A stretch of DNA of 64,000 nt from positions 372,001 to 436,000 of the forward strand of contig NZ_JAFEJG010000004.1 of the NCBI RefSeq assembly GCF_016888335.1, given 5' to 3'. Source of the stretch: Janibacter endophyticus. GTDB lineage: Bacteria > Actinomycetota > Actinomycetes > Actinomycetales > Dermatophilaceae. Position numbers and translations under genes: made by a program. Below, piece by piece: positions 22,262 to 31,833 of the stretch; the stretch's first letter is position 1; every line of letters begins with the position of its first letter. Below the pieces are notes generated by a model that was given only the letters and a program-made list of their open reading frames with translations, did not search any database and was not told the DNA's origin.

Positions 22262-23764
22262 TCAGGTGTTCTGCGGGAAACCGAGGTTGATGCCGCCGTG
22301 GCTCGGGTCGAGCCAGCGCGAGGTGACGACCTTGCCGCGGGTGAAGAAGTGCACGCCCTCCATGCCGTGGGCGTGGCTGTCGCCGAAGAGCGAGGCCTTC
22401 CAGCCGCCGAAGGAGAAGTACGCCATCGGCACGGGGATCGGCACGTTGATGCCGACCATGCCGACCTCGACCTCGTGCTGGAAGCGCCGAGCCGCGCCGC
22501 CGTCGTTGGTGAAGATCGCCGTGCCGTTGCCGTACGGGCTGTCGTTGATGAGCTTGAGCCCCTCCTCGTACGAGCCGACCCGCACGACCGAGAGCACCGG
22601 GCCGAAGATCTCGTCGTCGTACTGCCGCATCCCCGGCCGCACCTTGTCGATGAGCGAGGGCGCGATGAAGAAGCCGTCACCGTCCGCGTCGACCTCGGCC
22701 TCACGGCCGTCGACGAGCACCTCCGCCTCCGAGCCCTCGTCGAGGTCGAGGTAGGAGGCGACCTTGTCGCGGTGCTCGGCGGTGACGAGCGGGCCCATGT
22801 CGGTGCCGCGGGTGCCGTCGCCGGTGACGAGCTTGCCCATCCGGTCCTGGATCTTCGCGATGAGGTCGTCGGCCACCGGCTCGACGGCGACGAGCGCGGA
22901 GATCGCCATGCACCGCTCGCCCGCCGACCCGAAGCCGGCGTTGACCGCGGCGTCCGCGGCGAGGTCGAGGTCGGCGTCGGGCAGGACGAGCATGTGGTTC
23001 TTCGCCCCGCCGAGCGCCTGGACCCGCTTGCCCGCGGCGGTCCCCCGCTCGTAGACGTACTTCGCGATCGGGGTCGACCCGACGAAGGACACCGCGCGCA
23101 CGTCCGGGTTGTCGAGCAGCGCGTCGACCGCCTCCTTGTCGCCGTGGACGACGTTGAGCACCCCGTCGGGCAGCCCGGCCTCGCGCCACAGCTCGGCGAC
23201 CGCGTTGACCGCCGAGGGGTCCTTCTCCGAGGGCTTGATGACGACGGCGTTGCCGCACGCGATGGCGATCGGCACGAACCACAGCGGCACCATCGCGGGG
23301 AAGTTGAAGGGGCTGATGACCGCGACGACGCCGAGGCTCTGCCGGATCGAGTAGACGTCGACCTTCGTCGAGACGTTCTCCGAGAAGCCGCCCTTGAGGA
23401 GGTGCGGGATGCCGCAGGCAAACTCGGCGACCTCGAGCCCACGGGTCACCTCGCCGAGCGCGTCCGAGAGCACCTTGCCGTGCTCGGCGGTGATGAGCGC
23501 CGCGATCTCCTCCTTGCGGGAGTTCAGCAGCTCCCGGAAGGCGAAGAGCACCTGGGTGCGTCGTGTCAGCGACGCCTCCCGCCACTCGCTCTCCCACGCC
23601 CCCTTCGCCAGCGCGACGACCTCGTCGACGAGGCCGGCCGGGGCGAGGTCGAGCTCACCGGTCTGCGCACCCGTCGCCGGGTTGTAGACGGGCGAGGTGC
23701 GCTCCGCGGAGCCCTCCCAGGGGGAGCCGGAGACGAGGTGCGTGATACGGGTGACGGTGCTCAT
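22262..23764 (-). CDS. mmsA: CoA-acylating methylmalonate-semialdehyde dehydrogenase
   Basis: This 500-residue aldehyde dehydrogenase has ISPFNFPAMVPLWFVPIAIA, FVGSTPIAKYVYERG, QALGGAKNHMLVLPDADLD and the nucleophile Cys in GSAGERCMAIS. The combination GAKNH plus GERCMA distinguishes the CoA-acylating MmsA/IolA group from ordinary ALDHs. It converts methylmalonate or malonate semialdehyde to propionyl- or acetyl-CoA, in valine or inositol degradation. No other valine or inositol catabolic gene is adjacent, so the pathway is not fixed by context. Confidence 0.92.
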   Translation of the reverse strand: MSTVTRITHLVSGSPWEGSAERTSPVYNPATGAQTGELDLAPAGLVDEVVALAKGAWESEWREASLTRRTQVLFAFRELLNSRKEEIAALITAEHGKVLSDALGEVTRGLEVAEFACGIPHLLKGGFSENVSTKVDVYSIRQSLGVVAVISPFNFPAMVPLWFVPIAIACGNAVVIKPSEKDPSAVNAVAELWREAGLPDGVLNVVHGDKEAVDALLDNPDVRAVSFVGSTPIAKYVYERGTAAGKRVQALGGAKNHMLVLPDADLDLAADAAVNAGFGSAGERCMAISALVAVEPVADDLIAKIQDRMGKLVTGDGTRGTDMGPLVTAEHRDKVASYLDLDEGSEAEVLVDGREAEVDADGDGFFIAPSLIDKVRPGMRQYDDEIFGPVLSVVRVGSYEEGLKLINDSPYGNGTAIFTNDGGAARRFQHEVEVGMVGINVPIPVPMAYFSFGGWKASLFGDSHAHGMEGVHFFTRGKVVTSRWLDPSHGGINLGFPQNT

Positions 23765-23877
23765 GGGGCATGTCTAGCAGGGCATCCGCCGGCCACGACA
23801 GGGCCGGGGACCACCCGGCGGGGCGGAGCCCTCGCACGACCCTGCGCACCCGCCCCCATGGGCTCTCGGAGATGCCG

Positions 23878-24618
23878 CTACCAGGGCTTCTCCACGGACC
23901 GGTCGCTGGGCGGGCGGCGGGCCTCGTCCCGTCGCTGCTGAGCCTCGGCCTCCGCCTGGGCGGCGCTGTTCTTGTCCTGGAGCTCCTCGGCCTTGCGCTG
24001 TGCCTCGGGGTCCTGCGGCGGCTCGGTCGGCTCCGGCTCCTCCGGCTCGTCCTGCTCGTCGCCCTCGTCGCCGTCCTGCTCCTGGGCCCGCTCCTCGAGC
24101 CGCTGCTGGGCCTCGCGCTGCTTCTCCCCCGCCTCGCCGCCGTTGCCGTCCTGGCTGCCGTCGAGGCAACCCTTCGGGCCCTCCTCGATGAGAGCCAGCG
24201 CCTCCTCCGCGAGGCGCTGCTCGGCCTCGGTGTCCTCGGCCTCCCCTGCGGCGGCGGACTGCCGCTCGATCGTCAGGACGAGGTTGGTCCGCACGGTGCA
24301 GTCGTCCTCTGGGGACGAGGTCTGGTCGAGCGCGCGCTCAAGATCGGCCCGGCCGTCCTCGAGATCGCCGGCCATCGCCTGCCCGGTGCCCTCGATGTAG
24401 GGGGCCCGCCAGCGCTCGACGAGGTTGGCGACGCCGAGGCGCTCCCCCGCGCTGCGGACCCCGCCGCCGTCCCCGGACTCGTGAGCGCCCGCGGCGCTGC
24501 CCGTGAGCACCGGAAGGCTGACGAGCTTGACGGCGAGGAGGAGGACGAGCACCGCGGGCAGCGCGGTCGCGAGGAGCAGCCGGCGCCGGCGGCGCACCCA
24601 GGGTGGGCGGGCGCTCAT
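23878..24618 (-). CDS. membrane-anchored Glu/Gln-rich protein at the end of a Bat-like operon
   Basis: The 246-residue protein starts at ATG 24618, overlapping the stop of the VWA gene by 4 bp. A basic N-terminus and one membrane helix (LLLATALPAVLVLLLAVKL) are followed by an extracytoplasmic helical region (GVANLVERWRAPYIEGTGQ..., two Cys), and then a long low-complexity Glu/Gln/Pro tail with coiled-coil character. Position and size match the last member of Bat-type operons, where BatC/BatE-like TPR proteins occur, but no clear TPR is visible. Confidence 0.78.
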   Translation of the reverse strand: MSARPPWVRRRRRLLLATALPAVLVLLLAVKLVSLPVLTGSAAGAHESGDGGGVRSAGERLGVANLVERWRAPYIEGTGQAMAGDLEDGRADLERALDQTSSPEDDCTVRTNLVLTIERQSAAAGEAEDTEAEQRLAEEALALIEEGPKGCLDGSQDGNGGEAGEKQREAQQRLEERAQEQDGDEGDEQDEPEEPEPTEPPQDPEAQRKAEELQDKNSAAQAEAEAQQRRDEARRPPSDRSVEKPW

Positions 24619-25607
24619 GTCTCGTCCCCCCCTCGGGCGGCGCGGGTGATCCGCGAGGTGTCCCGGGCGAGCAGCCAGAGATCTCCGAGGAGGAGCAGGG
24701 CGGCCAGGGTCGCGAGGACCCACACGAGCGAGACCTGGCTGGGCGCCAGCGGCTCGTCCTCGGCGAGGGCGTCGGCCTCGGACGGTGTGCGCGCCGCCCC
24801 GATGTCACCACCGGCCCGATGGACGTAGGGGATGCCGAGCTGCTCCGCGATCCGGCGCAGGGCGATCGCGTCCGCGTGCGAGACCGCCGGGTCACCCTCC
24901 GGAGTCGTGATGTCTCCGTCGCTGCTCCCGAGCGAGGACAGGCTGGCCATCCGGCCCCCTTCGGCCGTCCCGTAGCCGAGGACCGCACCCCCGTCGACGA
25001 GATCGGCGAGGGCGAAGGGGGTGGGCGGCTGGCCGCTGGTCTGCTCCCCGTCACCGAGGTAGTACACGAGCTGCGCCCGGCCGGGGCGGCTCGCCTTCGT
25101 CCGCTCGAGCGAGGCCCGCAGGTGGTCCTGGGCGACCGTGATCGAGGATCCGGCCGAGTAGAGCGTGATCTCCGGGCTCAGGGTCTCGACCGCGGTGGCG
25201 AGCGCGTTGGTGTCGGTCGTGAGGGGCATGGCCGTCCGCGCGGTGGAGTCGAAGGTGACAAGGGCGAACCGGGCACCCGGCAGGGCCTCGGCGATCTGGG
25301 GGATGTCCTCCTTGTAGCCGTCCATGCGCGGCCGCCCGTCGGGGTGGTCGCGGGCCATCGACGAGCTCGTCGTGTCGACGACGAACCACACGTCCATCGA
25401 ACGGCTGGCCTGCGGGGCGTCGGCGCCGGACACCGCTGGTCCGAGCAGCGCGAGGGCCACGGCGACGGCCGCGCCGGTCCGCAGCCCCCACTGGCGGCGG
25501 CGAAGGGGTCGGGTGAGCAGGCCGGCGACGGCCAGGCCGACGAGGAGCGCGGCGAGGAGCGCCGCGGCGGGCCATGGGAGGACGGGGTGGAGGCCGAGGC
25601 CGCTCAT
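24615..25607 (-). CDS. VWA-domain membrane protein (BatB-like)
   Basis: The 330-residue protein has two N-terminal membrane helices, a von Willebrand A domain starting WFVVDTTSSSM and a C-terminal helix (LVWVLATLAALLLLGDLWLL). The MIDAS is D-T-T-S-S rather than D-x-S-x-S, so metal binding may be altered. The TLYSAGSSI and YLGDGEQTSG segments complete the domain. It overlaps both neighbours by 4 bp (ATGA), which indicates translational coupling. By family it forms a membrane-side complex with the partner VWA protein and the MoxR ATPase. Confidence 0.87.
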   Translation of the reverse strand: MSGLGLHPVLPWPAAALLAALLVGLAVAGLLTRPLRRRQWGLRTGAAVAVALALLGPAVSGADAPQASRSMDVWFVVDTTSSSMARDHPDGRPRMDGYKEDIPQIAEALPGARFALVTFDSTARTAMPLTTDTNALATAVETLSPEITLYSAGSSITVAQDHLRASLERTKASRPGRAQLVYYLGDGEQTSGQPPTPFALADLVDGGAVLGYGTAEGGRMASLSSLGSSDGDITTPEGDPAVSHADAIALRRIAEQLGIPYVHRAGGDIGAARTPSEADALAEDEPLAPSQVSLVWVLATLAALLLLGDLWLLARDTSRITRAARGGDET

Positions 25608-26587
25608 CGACGCCACCTCCACGCGAGCGGCAGGTACCCGAGCAGGCTCGCGACGAGGAGGAGCACCGGCCAGCGCGGGGTGTCGGTGCGCAGGTACTGC
25701 GGACGCGAGTCGGGCAGCCGGGCCGCCTCGAGCCGCTCGATCTCCTCGGTGATGAAGGGGACCGCACCCTCGTCGCCAAGGCCGAAGGTCCGGCCCCCGG
25801 TCCCCTCGGTCGCGACGACGAGCTCGTCGTGCTGGGGCCCGAAGGCGAGCGGGTCGAGGGCGTAGACCCGCACGCCGAGGGCCTCCGCCTGCTCGAACGC
25901 CTCGTCCTGGCTGTAGACGCCGCGACCGACGACCATGTTGTCCGTGCCGAGGATCAGGGCACGCGGGCGGCGGGTGTCCTCGCGCTGGTCGAAGCCGAGG
26001 ACGCAGCTCGCCAGGCCGTCCGGGACGAGAGAGGTGCCGGGGCTGTTGAGGTTCCACGTGCCCGCGCGGGGGTCGAGGCCCGACCCGCCGTAGGACCCGA
26101 AGCCCTTGGCGTACTCCTCGAGCTGGGTGCGGACGAGGTCGTAGTCGTCGGTGAGGGGGAAGGCGGTCACGGCCTGGCTGTCGAAGAGGATCAGCCCGAT
26201 CCGCTCCCCCTGGAAGCCGCCGACGAGATCCGCGAAGGAGTGCAGGATCGCCTGGTCGGTGACCGCCATCGAGCCAGAGACGTCGAGGCACAGCATGATG
26301 TCGCGATTGCGCTTCTCCGGCTGGACGAGCTGCGCCTCCGCCGGGCGGGAGGCCGCCCACGCCGCCGGGACGAGGGCGAGCACGAGCAGCGCGGTGAGCG
26401 CGAGCAGGCGCACCCGGGTCCGGGCCAGCGCGTTGCGGTAGGCCCCGAGCTCGGTGAGCCGTCGGGTGTGCGCGGCGAGCACGGCCTCGCCCGGCTGCTC
26501 CTGCCGGGCACGCCACCACGAGAGCCCCGCGACGACGACGGTCGCCACGAGGAGGAGCAGCCCGAGCCACCCCCACGTCAGCTCCAT
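25604..26587 (-). CDS. VWA-domain membrane protein (BatA-like)
   Basis: A 327-residue protein with membrane helices at the N-terminus (WLGLLLLVATVVVAGLSWW; LALTALLVLALVPAAW) and C-terminus (WPVLLLVASLLGYLPLAW). The VWA domain has a canonical MIDAS (CLDVSGSMA), with a later TD motif (LILGTDNMVV). It starts at ATG 26587, 10 bp inside the previous gene. It forms a VWA pair with the following gene. Confidence 0.88.
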   Translation of the reverse strand: MELTWGWLGLLLLVATVVVAGLSWWRARQEQPGEAVLAAHTRRLTELGAYRNALARTRVRLLALTALLVLALVPAAWAASRPAEAQLVQPEKRNRDIMLCLDVSGSMAVTDQAILHSFADLVGGFQGERIGLILFDSQAVTAFPLTDDYDLVRTQLEEYAKGFGSYGGSGLDPRAGTWNLNSPGTSLVPDGLASCVLGFDQREDTRRPRALILGTDNMVVGRGVYSQDEAFEQAEALGVRVYALDPLAFGPQHDELVVATEGTGGRTFGLGDEGAVPFITEEIERLEAARLPDSRPQYLRTDTPRWPVLLLVASLLGYLPLAWRWRR

Positions 26588-27048
26588 CCGCCGACCACCT
26601 CCCGGCCGGCACCGGCGGCGGTCGTGATGCTCGGCGGCTCGCTCTCCCGCGAGCCGAACTGGCTCGGGTAGTAGGTCTCGATGAGCGCCGCGAGGTGCTG
26701 CGGCCCGCGGGCCCTGAGGTCGGCGGCGGTCATCGTCTCGACGTCGAGCCCAGACACCTCGGCGACGAAGGCGCGCACGGTGCGCGAGAGGGCGTGGTGG
26801 CCGGCGCGGGCGGACCGGGCCCCGGAGTGCACCGAGCGCTCGATCTCGTCGATCTCGGCGAGCGCCTCCGCGCGGGCCTTGGCGAGCGCGCTCGGCGGCA
26901 TCGGGGCACGCCGCAGCTCCTCGGGCGCGCGACCCGCGAGCCAGACCACCGCCGCCCACACGACGAGCGCGAGCAGGAGGAGCCCGCCGAGGAGCGGCCA
27001 GGTCAGCGCATAGCTCCCGGGGGGCAGGAAGGTGGGGTCAGCGTCCAC
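26578..27048 (-). CDS. small single-pass membrane protein of the Bat-like operon
   Basis: A protein of about 156 residues from GTG 27048, with one membrane helix (WPLLGGLLLLALVVWAAVVWL) and a cytoplasmic helical domain (KARAEALAEIDEIERSVHSG, FVAEVSGLDVETMTAADL). The position between DUF58 and the VWA genes and the layout match the DUF4381-like or BatD-tail component of such operons. It overlaps both neighbours. The assignment is positional. Confidence 0.75.
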   Translation of the reverse strand: MDADPTFLPPGSYALTWPLLGGLLLLALVVWAAVVWLAGRAPEELRRAPMPPSALAKARAEALAEIDEIERSVHSGARSARAGHHALSRTVRAFVAEVSGLDVETMTAADLRARGPQHLAALIETYYPSQFGSRESEPPSITTAAGAGREVVGGWS

Positions 27049-27919
27049 GACGCCTCCGCTCGAGGAGACGGATGACGGCGGGGACGACCTCGTCCCGCGA
27101 CCCGACCCGGGCGGTGCCGATGTCGAGCCGGCGCAGGGTCGCCTCGAGGTCGCCGCGGCGGGCCGCCTCCTCCCGGGCGAAGACCTCGCCCACCTCCGGG
27201 GCGATCTCGAGGAGCGACGGCAGGACATGCCCGCTCCCGACGTCGCGGACCCGCGCCCCGCCCTGGACGGCGACGGGGTCGACGTCCTCGACCGTGAGCC
27301 AGAGCACCTCGTGCCGCAGCCGCAGGGTCCGCAGGACATCGTCGACGTCGCGGGCCCGGACGCCGTCGTCGGCAAGGACGAGGAGGATGCGGCGGCCCCC
27401 GACATGGCGCGCGACGTGCCGCAGCAGACCCGGCAGATCCCCCTTCGCCCCGTCCTCGGAGGACCGCGCGACCACCTCCTGGAGCAGCCGCTCGAGGTGC
27501 CCCTCGCTCGACCGCGCTCGCGTGGCGTGGATCGATCCCGGGGCTCCGCCGACGAGCGAGACCTCGTCACCGTGCCGCACCGCGAGCCAGCCGATGACCC
27601 CGGCGGCGAGCGCCGCGACGTCACGCTTGCGCTCCCCCGACGTCGTCGCGGCGGCCATCTCGCGGCCACCCGGCGCGACGACGACGAGACCGAAGTGACG
27701 CTCGGCGACGTAGCGCCGGATGAGCATCGAGCCGTGCCGGGCCGACGCCTTCCAGTCGATGTCGCGCACGTCGTCGCCGGGCGCGTACTCCCGCAGGTCC
27801 TCGAAGTCCATGGACCGGCCCCGGTGGATCGACGCGTAGCCGCCCTCGAGCAGCGCCAGGGAACGGCGCCGGACGTGGATCGACAGCCTCCCCTTGACCT
27901 GCTGGACGAGTGACGTCAT
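27038..27919 (-). CDS. DUF58 protein (Bat-like operon)
   Basis: A 293-residue protein with the DUF58 signature GRSMDFEDLREYAPGDDVRDIDWKASARHGSMLIRRY at about residues 33-70, followed by a degenerate VWA-like fold (LVVVAPGGREMAAA, ILLVLADDGVRARD). There are no membrane helices. The DUF58-MoxR pairing is standard; the pair is thought to assemble or activate VWA partner complexes. It is 16 bp downstream of MoxR. Confidence 0.9.
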   Translation of the reverse strand: MTSLVQQVKGRLSIHVRRRSLALLEGGYASIHRGRSMDFEDLREYAPGDDVRDIDWKASARHGSMLIRRYVAERHFGLVVVAPGGREMAAATTSGERKRDVAALAAGVIGWLAVRHGDEVSLVGGAPGSIHATRARSSEGHLERLLQEVVARSSEDGAKGDLPGLLRHVARHVGGRRILLVLADDGVRARDVDDVLRTLRLRHEVLWLTVEDVDPVAVQGGARVRDVGSGHVLPSLLEIAPEVGEVFAREEAARRGDLEATLRRLDIGTARVGSRDEVVPAVIRLLERRRRGR

Positions 27920-27935
27920 GGGCGTGCCCGGGCGG

Positions 27936-28928
27936 CTACGGCGTCCGGACGGCGCGGAAGACGGCGTCGATGATCGTCTCGACCCGCACGTCGTCGGCCG
28001 TGGCCTCGTAGGTGAGCAGCACCCGGTGGCGCAGGACACGACGCGCGAGGTGACGCACGTCCTCGGGGATGACGTGGTCGCGCCCGCGGAGCAGCGCGTT
28101 CGCCCGGGCCGCCCGGGCCAGCGCGATCGAGGCGCGCGGGGAGGCGCCGACCTCCACGTAGCGGGCCAGCTCGGGTGCGATGGCGTCGTGCGCGTGCCGC
28201 GTCGCCGCGACGATGTAGGTGATGTAGTCGAGCACCGCGGCGTCGAGGTAGACCGAGCTCGCGATCCGCTGGAGGTCGCGTGCGTCGTCGAGGCTGATCA
28301 TCGCCTCGTCCGGCCGCTCGAAGACCCCCGAGTCGACCCGGCGCACGATCTCCGCCTCCTCGGCCGGCGAGGGGTAGTCGAGGAGGTCCTTGAGCATGAA
28401 CCGGTCGAGCTGGGCCTCGGGCAGCTGGTACGTGCCCTCCTGCTCGATGGGGTTCTGCGTCGCGAGGACGAGGAAGGGCTCGGGCACCTTGTAGACCGCG
28501 CCGCCGATCGAGGTCTGCTTCTCCTGCATCGCCTCGAGCATCGCGCTCTGCGTCTTGGCGGAGCTGCGGTTGATCTCGTCGAGGAGGACGAAGTTCGCGT
28601 GCACCGGCCCCAGCTGCGTGACAAAGGTCCCCTGGCTCGCGTCGTAGATCTGGGTGCCGACGATGTCGCTCGGCAGGAGGTCGGGGGTGCACTGGATCCG
28701 CTTGAAGGACCCGCCGATCGCCGCGGCCAGCGCGTGGGCCGCCGTGGTCTTCGCCAGTCCCGGCACCGACTCGAGCAGCACGTGCCCGCCGGTGAGCAGC
28801 CCGACGAGCAGGGTCTCGCGTAGGCGGCGCTGCCCGACGACCTTGCTCTCGAAGCCCCGGTCGACGGCCTCGATGAGCTCACGCGCCCGGTCGACGTCAT
28901 CCTCGGTGATCCTCGCGGGCACCGTCAT
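27936..28928 (-). CDS. MoxR-family AAA+ ATPase (Bat-like operon)
   Basis: This 330-residue protein has Walker A ESVPGLAKTT (variant), FKRIQCTPDLLPSDIVGT, Walker B NFVLLDEINR, sensor 1 LATQNPIEQEGTYQLPEAQLDRF and a C-terminal lid. It starts at ATG 28928 and heads the six-gene minus-strand operon down to 23878. MoxR ATPases act as chaperone-like remodelers of the VWA and DUF58 partners. Confidence 0.93.
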   Translation of the reverse strand: MTVPARITEDDVDRARELIEAVDRGFESKVVGQRRLRETLLVGLLTGGHVLLESVPGLAKTTAAHALAAAIGGSFKRIQCTPDLLPSDIVGTQIYDASQGTFVTQLGPVHANFVLLDEINRSSAKTQSAMLEAMQEKQTSIGGAVYKVPEPFLVLATQNPIEQEGTYQLPEAQLDRFMLKDLLDYPSPAEEAEIVRRVDSGVFERPDEAMISLDDARDLQRIASSVYLDAAVLDYITYIVAATRHAHDAIAPELARYVEVGASPRASIALARAARANALLRGRDHVIPEDVRHLARRVLRHRVLLTYEATADDVRVETIIDAVFRAVRTP

Positions 28929-29166
28929 GGCTCCCCCTTCGCTCTCGACTGCCCGCAATCGTAGGCGGCCTCGAGAGGAGGGATGTCAGCTGAAGAGCCT
29001 GACCTCGTGGATCGAGATGCCGGAGCTCGTGGCCGCTGGGTGCTCTGGATCCGCGGCGCATGTCCTGATCGGCGTTGCGTCCGCCACGGTGGCGGTCGTC
29101 GACCCACGGTGGCGGACGGTACTGGCGAGTAACAACATGCGCATCCGCACGGGCGACGAGCGGTCC

Positions 29167-29172
29167 TACAGT
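29167..29172 (+). promoter_or_regulatory. -10 element of a probable leaderless MFS transcript
   Basis: TACAGT lies 6 bp before GTG 29179 with no ribosome-binding sequence between. The same TAnnnT spacing is seen at 14873, 42123 and 43876. Confidence 0.6.
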
Positions 29173-29178
29173 GACGCA

Positions 29179-30414
29179 GTGGACCAGACCCAGAGGGCGC
29201 TGCAGCGCAGGACCGTGGGCACCCTCGTCACGAGCCAGGTCCTCGGTGGCGTCGGCACCGCGAGCGGCATCGCCGTCATGGCCCTGCTCACCAAGCAGGT
29301 CAGCGGGTCGGAGGCGCTCGCCGGGCTCGGCACGACGGCGCAGGTGCTCGGCGGCGCCCTCCTCGCGATCCCCGTGGCCCGGCTCAGCGCCGCCCGGGGC
29401 CGCCGCCCCGGGCTCGTCCTCGGCTACGGGGTGGCCACCGCCGGCGCGGCCCTGGTCATCGCAGCCGCCATCCTCGCCTCCTTCCCCCTGCTGCTCCTCG
29501 GCAGCCTCCTCTTCGGCGGCGGCACCGCCGCCGGCAGCCAGAGCCGCTTCGCCGGCGCCGACCTCGCCGCGCCCCACCGCCGCGGCCGCGACCTCAGCCT
29601 CGTCGTCTGGGCGACGACGATCGGGTCCGTCGCCGGACCCAACCTCGTCGGCGTCGCCGACCGCCTCGGCCTCTCCCTCGGTCTGCCCGAGATGGCCGGC
29701 TCCTTCCTCTTCGCGCTCGCGGGCTTCGCGGCCGCGGCGCTCGTCCTCACGCTGCTCCTCCGGCCCGACCCCCTCCTCGAGGCCCGACGACGGGCAGCGC
29801 TCACCCCTTCACCCGGACCTGCGCCGGCAGCACGCGGCGGGGTCGCCGCCCTGCGTGCCCACCCGACCGCCCTTGTCGCGGTGCTCGTCGTCGCCCTCGG
29901 GCACGCCGTGATGGTCGCCGTCATGGTCATGACGCCGATCCACATGGACCACGGCGGCGCGTCTCTCCAGCTCGTCGGGCTCGTGATCAGCGTCCACATC
30001 TTCGGCATGTACGTCTTCTCCCCGCTCGTGGGCGGGGCCGTCGACCGGCTCGGGCCCCGCCCCGTGGCCGGTGCCGGCGGGCTCGTCCTCGTCCTCGCCT
30101 GCGTCCTCGCGGCCACCTCGGACGAAGGGATGTCCACTCACCTCACCGTGGCTCTCTTCCTGCTCGGCCTCGGCTGGTCGTGCACCCTCGTCTCTGGCTC
30201 GACGATGCTCACCGACGCGGTCACGCTCGCCGAGCGCCCTCAGGCGCAGGGCGTCTCCGACACCGTCATGGGGCTCATGGCCGCGGCCGGCGGCGTCCTC
30301 GCCGGGGTGGTCATCGCGGTGGCGAGCTACTCCGTGCTCGCCTGGGCCTCGGCGGTACTCGCAGCCCTCGTATGCGTCGCTGCCGCCCGCCCGACCGGGC
30401 GGAGGGTCGGGTGA
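29179..30414 (+). CDS. MFS transporter
   Basis: A 411-residue polytopic protein with about 12 membrane segments and the loop motif ARLSAARGRRPGLVLGYG between helices 2 and 3. It is a drug or metabolite exporter of the major facilitator type; substrate unknown. GTG 29179 is chosen from the leaderless -10 box just upstream; the frame is open further upstream but without coding character. Its stop overlaps the MATE start by 4 bp (GTGA), so the two exporters are co-expressed. Confidence 0.87.
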   Translation: MDQTQRALQRRTVGTLVTSQVLGGVGTASGIAVMALLTKQVSGSEALAGLGTTAQVLGGALLAIPVARLSAARGRRPGLVLGYGVATAGAALVIAAAILASFPLLLLGSLLFGGGTAAGSQSRFAGADLAAPHRRGRDLSLVVWATTIGSVAGPNLVGVADRLGLSLGLPEMAGSFLFALAGFAAAALVLTLLLRPDPLLEARRRAALTPSPGPAPAARGGVAALRAHPTALVAVLVVALGHAVMVAVMVMTPIHMDHGGASLQLVGLVISVHIFGMYVFSPLVGGAVDRLGPRPVAGAGGLVLVLACVLAATSDEGMSTHLTVALFLLGLGWSCTLVSGSTMLTDAVTLAERPQAQGVSDTVMGLMAAAGGVLAGVVIAVASYSVLAWASAVLAALVCVAAARPTGRRVG

Positions 30415-31760
30415 GCACGACCCCGGCCGGCGCCGGCACGAGCTCGCGCGAGATCCTCGCCCTCGCCGTCCCCGCGTTCTTCGCGCTCGTCGCCGAGCCG
30501 CTCTTCCTCCTCGTCGACTCGGCCGTCGTCGGCCGGCTCGGGGTCACCTCGCTCGCCGGTCTCGGCGCGGCGAGCGCGGTGCTCCTCACGGCCTCGGGCC
30601 TCTTCGTCTTCCTCGCCTACGGCACGACCTCGGTCGTCGCCCGGCAGCTCGGGGCGGGCTCCCGGCGCGGGGCGCTCGAGGTGGGCGGCGGCGGCGTGTG
30701 GCTTGCCGTCGGCCTCGGGGCGCTCGTCGCGGCCGTCGTCGCCGTGTGGGCGCCGACCTGGGCGTCCGCCTTCGGCTCCTCCCCCGAGGCTCTCCACGAG
30801 GCCGTGACCTACCTGCGCATCTCCGCGCTGGGCCTGCCGGCGATGCTCGTCGTGCTCGCCGCCACCGGGATCCTGCGCGGCCTGCTCGACACCCGGACGC
30901 CGCTCGTCGTGGCGACGATCGGCTTCACCGCCAACGCGATCCTGAGCATCGTCCTCGTCCACGGCCTCGGGTGGGGCATCGCGGGCGCCGCTTGGGGCAC
31001 GGTGCTGGCCCAGACGGGGATGGCGCTCGCGCTCGTCGCAGTGATCCTGCGTCATGCCCGGGAGAGCGGCGCCTCCCTCCGCCCCCACCCTGGGAGGGTG
31101 CTCGCCGCGGCGCTCGACGGCGTGCCCCTCCTCGTCCGCACGCTCGCCCTGCGCGCGATCATCCTGCTCACGGTGGCGGCGGCGGCCACCTTCGGCGACG
31201 AGCCGCTCGCGGCCTACCAGGTCACCGCGACCGTGTGGAGCGCGCTGGCCTTCGCCCTGGACGCCATCGCGATCGCGGGGCAGGCGCTCACCGGCCGGGC
31301 GCTCGGGCAGGGCGATGCCGAAGGGGTCCGCGCAGCCACGACGACGATGGTCCGGTGGGGATGGTGGTCGGGTGCGGTCCTGGGGGTCGGACTGCTCCTG
31401 CTCGCCCCGGTGCTGCCTGCGCTCTTCACGACCGACCCCGGGGTGCGGGAGGCGATCACCACGGGGCTCGTCGTCGTCGGGCTCGGGCAGCCGCTCGCCG
31501 GGTACGTCTTCGTCGTCGACGGGGTGCTCATCGGGGCGGGTGACGGCCGCTGGCTCGCCGGGGCGATGGTCGCCGTGCTCGCGGTCTACGCACCGGTCGT
31601 CTGGGTGGCGCGCGAGCTCGTCCCGGTGCTCGGTGGCGGTGGCCCGACCGCGGTCGCGGTGCTGTGGGTCGCCTTCACCGTCTTCATGCTCGTCCGCGCG
31701 CTCTTCATGGCGTGGCGGGTCCGCGGCGACCGGTGGGTGGTCCTCGGCGCGACCCGCTGA
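30411..31760 (+). CDS. MATE-family efflux transporter
   Basis: A 449-residue protein with about 12 membrane helices and MATE signatures: ALAVPAFFALVAEPLFLLVDSAVVGRLG at the N-terminus, GTTSVVARQLGAG, LPAMLVVLAATGILRGLLDTRTPL, and the second-half repeat DAIAIAGQALTGRALG. The DinF-like arrangement suggests Na+ or H+ coupled export of organic cations or drugs. Translation is coupled to the MFS gene. Confidence 0.9.
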   Translation: MSTTPAGAGTSSREILALAVPAFFALVAEPLFLLVDSAVVGRLGVTSLAGLGAASAVLLTASGLFVFLAYGTTSVVARQLGAGSRRGALEVGGGGVWLAVGLGALVAAVVAVWAPTWASAFGSSPEALHEAVTYLRISALGLPAMLVVLAATGILRGLLDTRTPLVVATIGFTANAILSIVLVHGLGWGIAGAAWGTVLAQTGMALALVAVILRHARESGASLRPHPGRVLAAALDGVPLLVRTLALRAIILLTVAAAATFGDEPLAAYQVTATVWSALAFALDAIAIAGQALTGRALGQGDAEGVRAATTTMVRWGWWSGAVLGVGLLLLAPVLPALFTTDPGVREAITTGLVVVGLGQPLAGYVFVVDGVLIGAGDGRWLAGAMVAVLAVYAPVVWVARELVPVLGGGGPTAVAVLWVAFTVFMLVRALFMAWRVRGDRWVVLGATR

Positions 31761-31833
31761 CGAGGTCACAAGGGCACAACGTCGTCGGCGCGGGGGTTGT
31801 CTCGGCTCGTGTTCTGCGCTTGCGTGGTTGCCC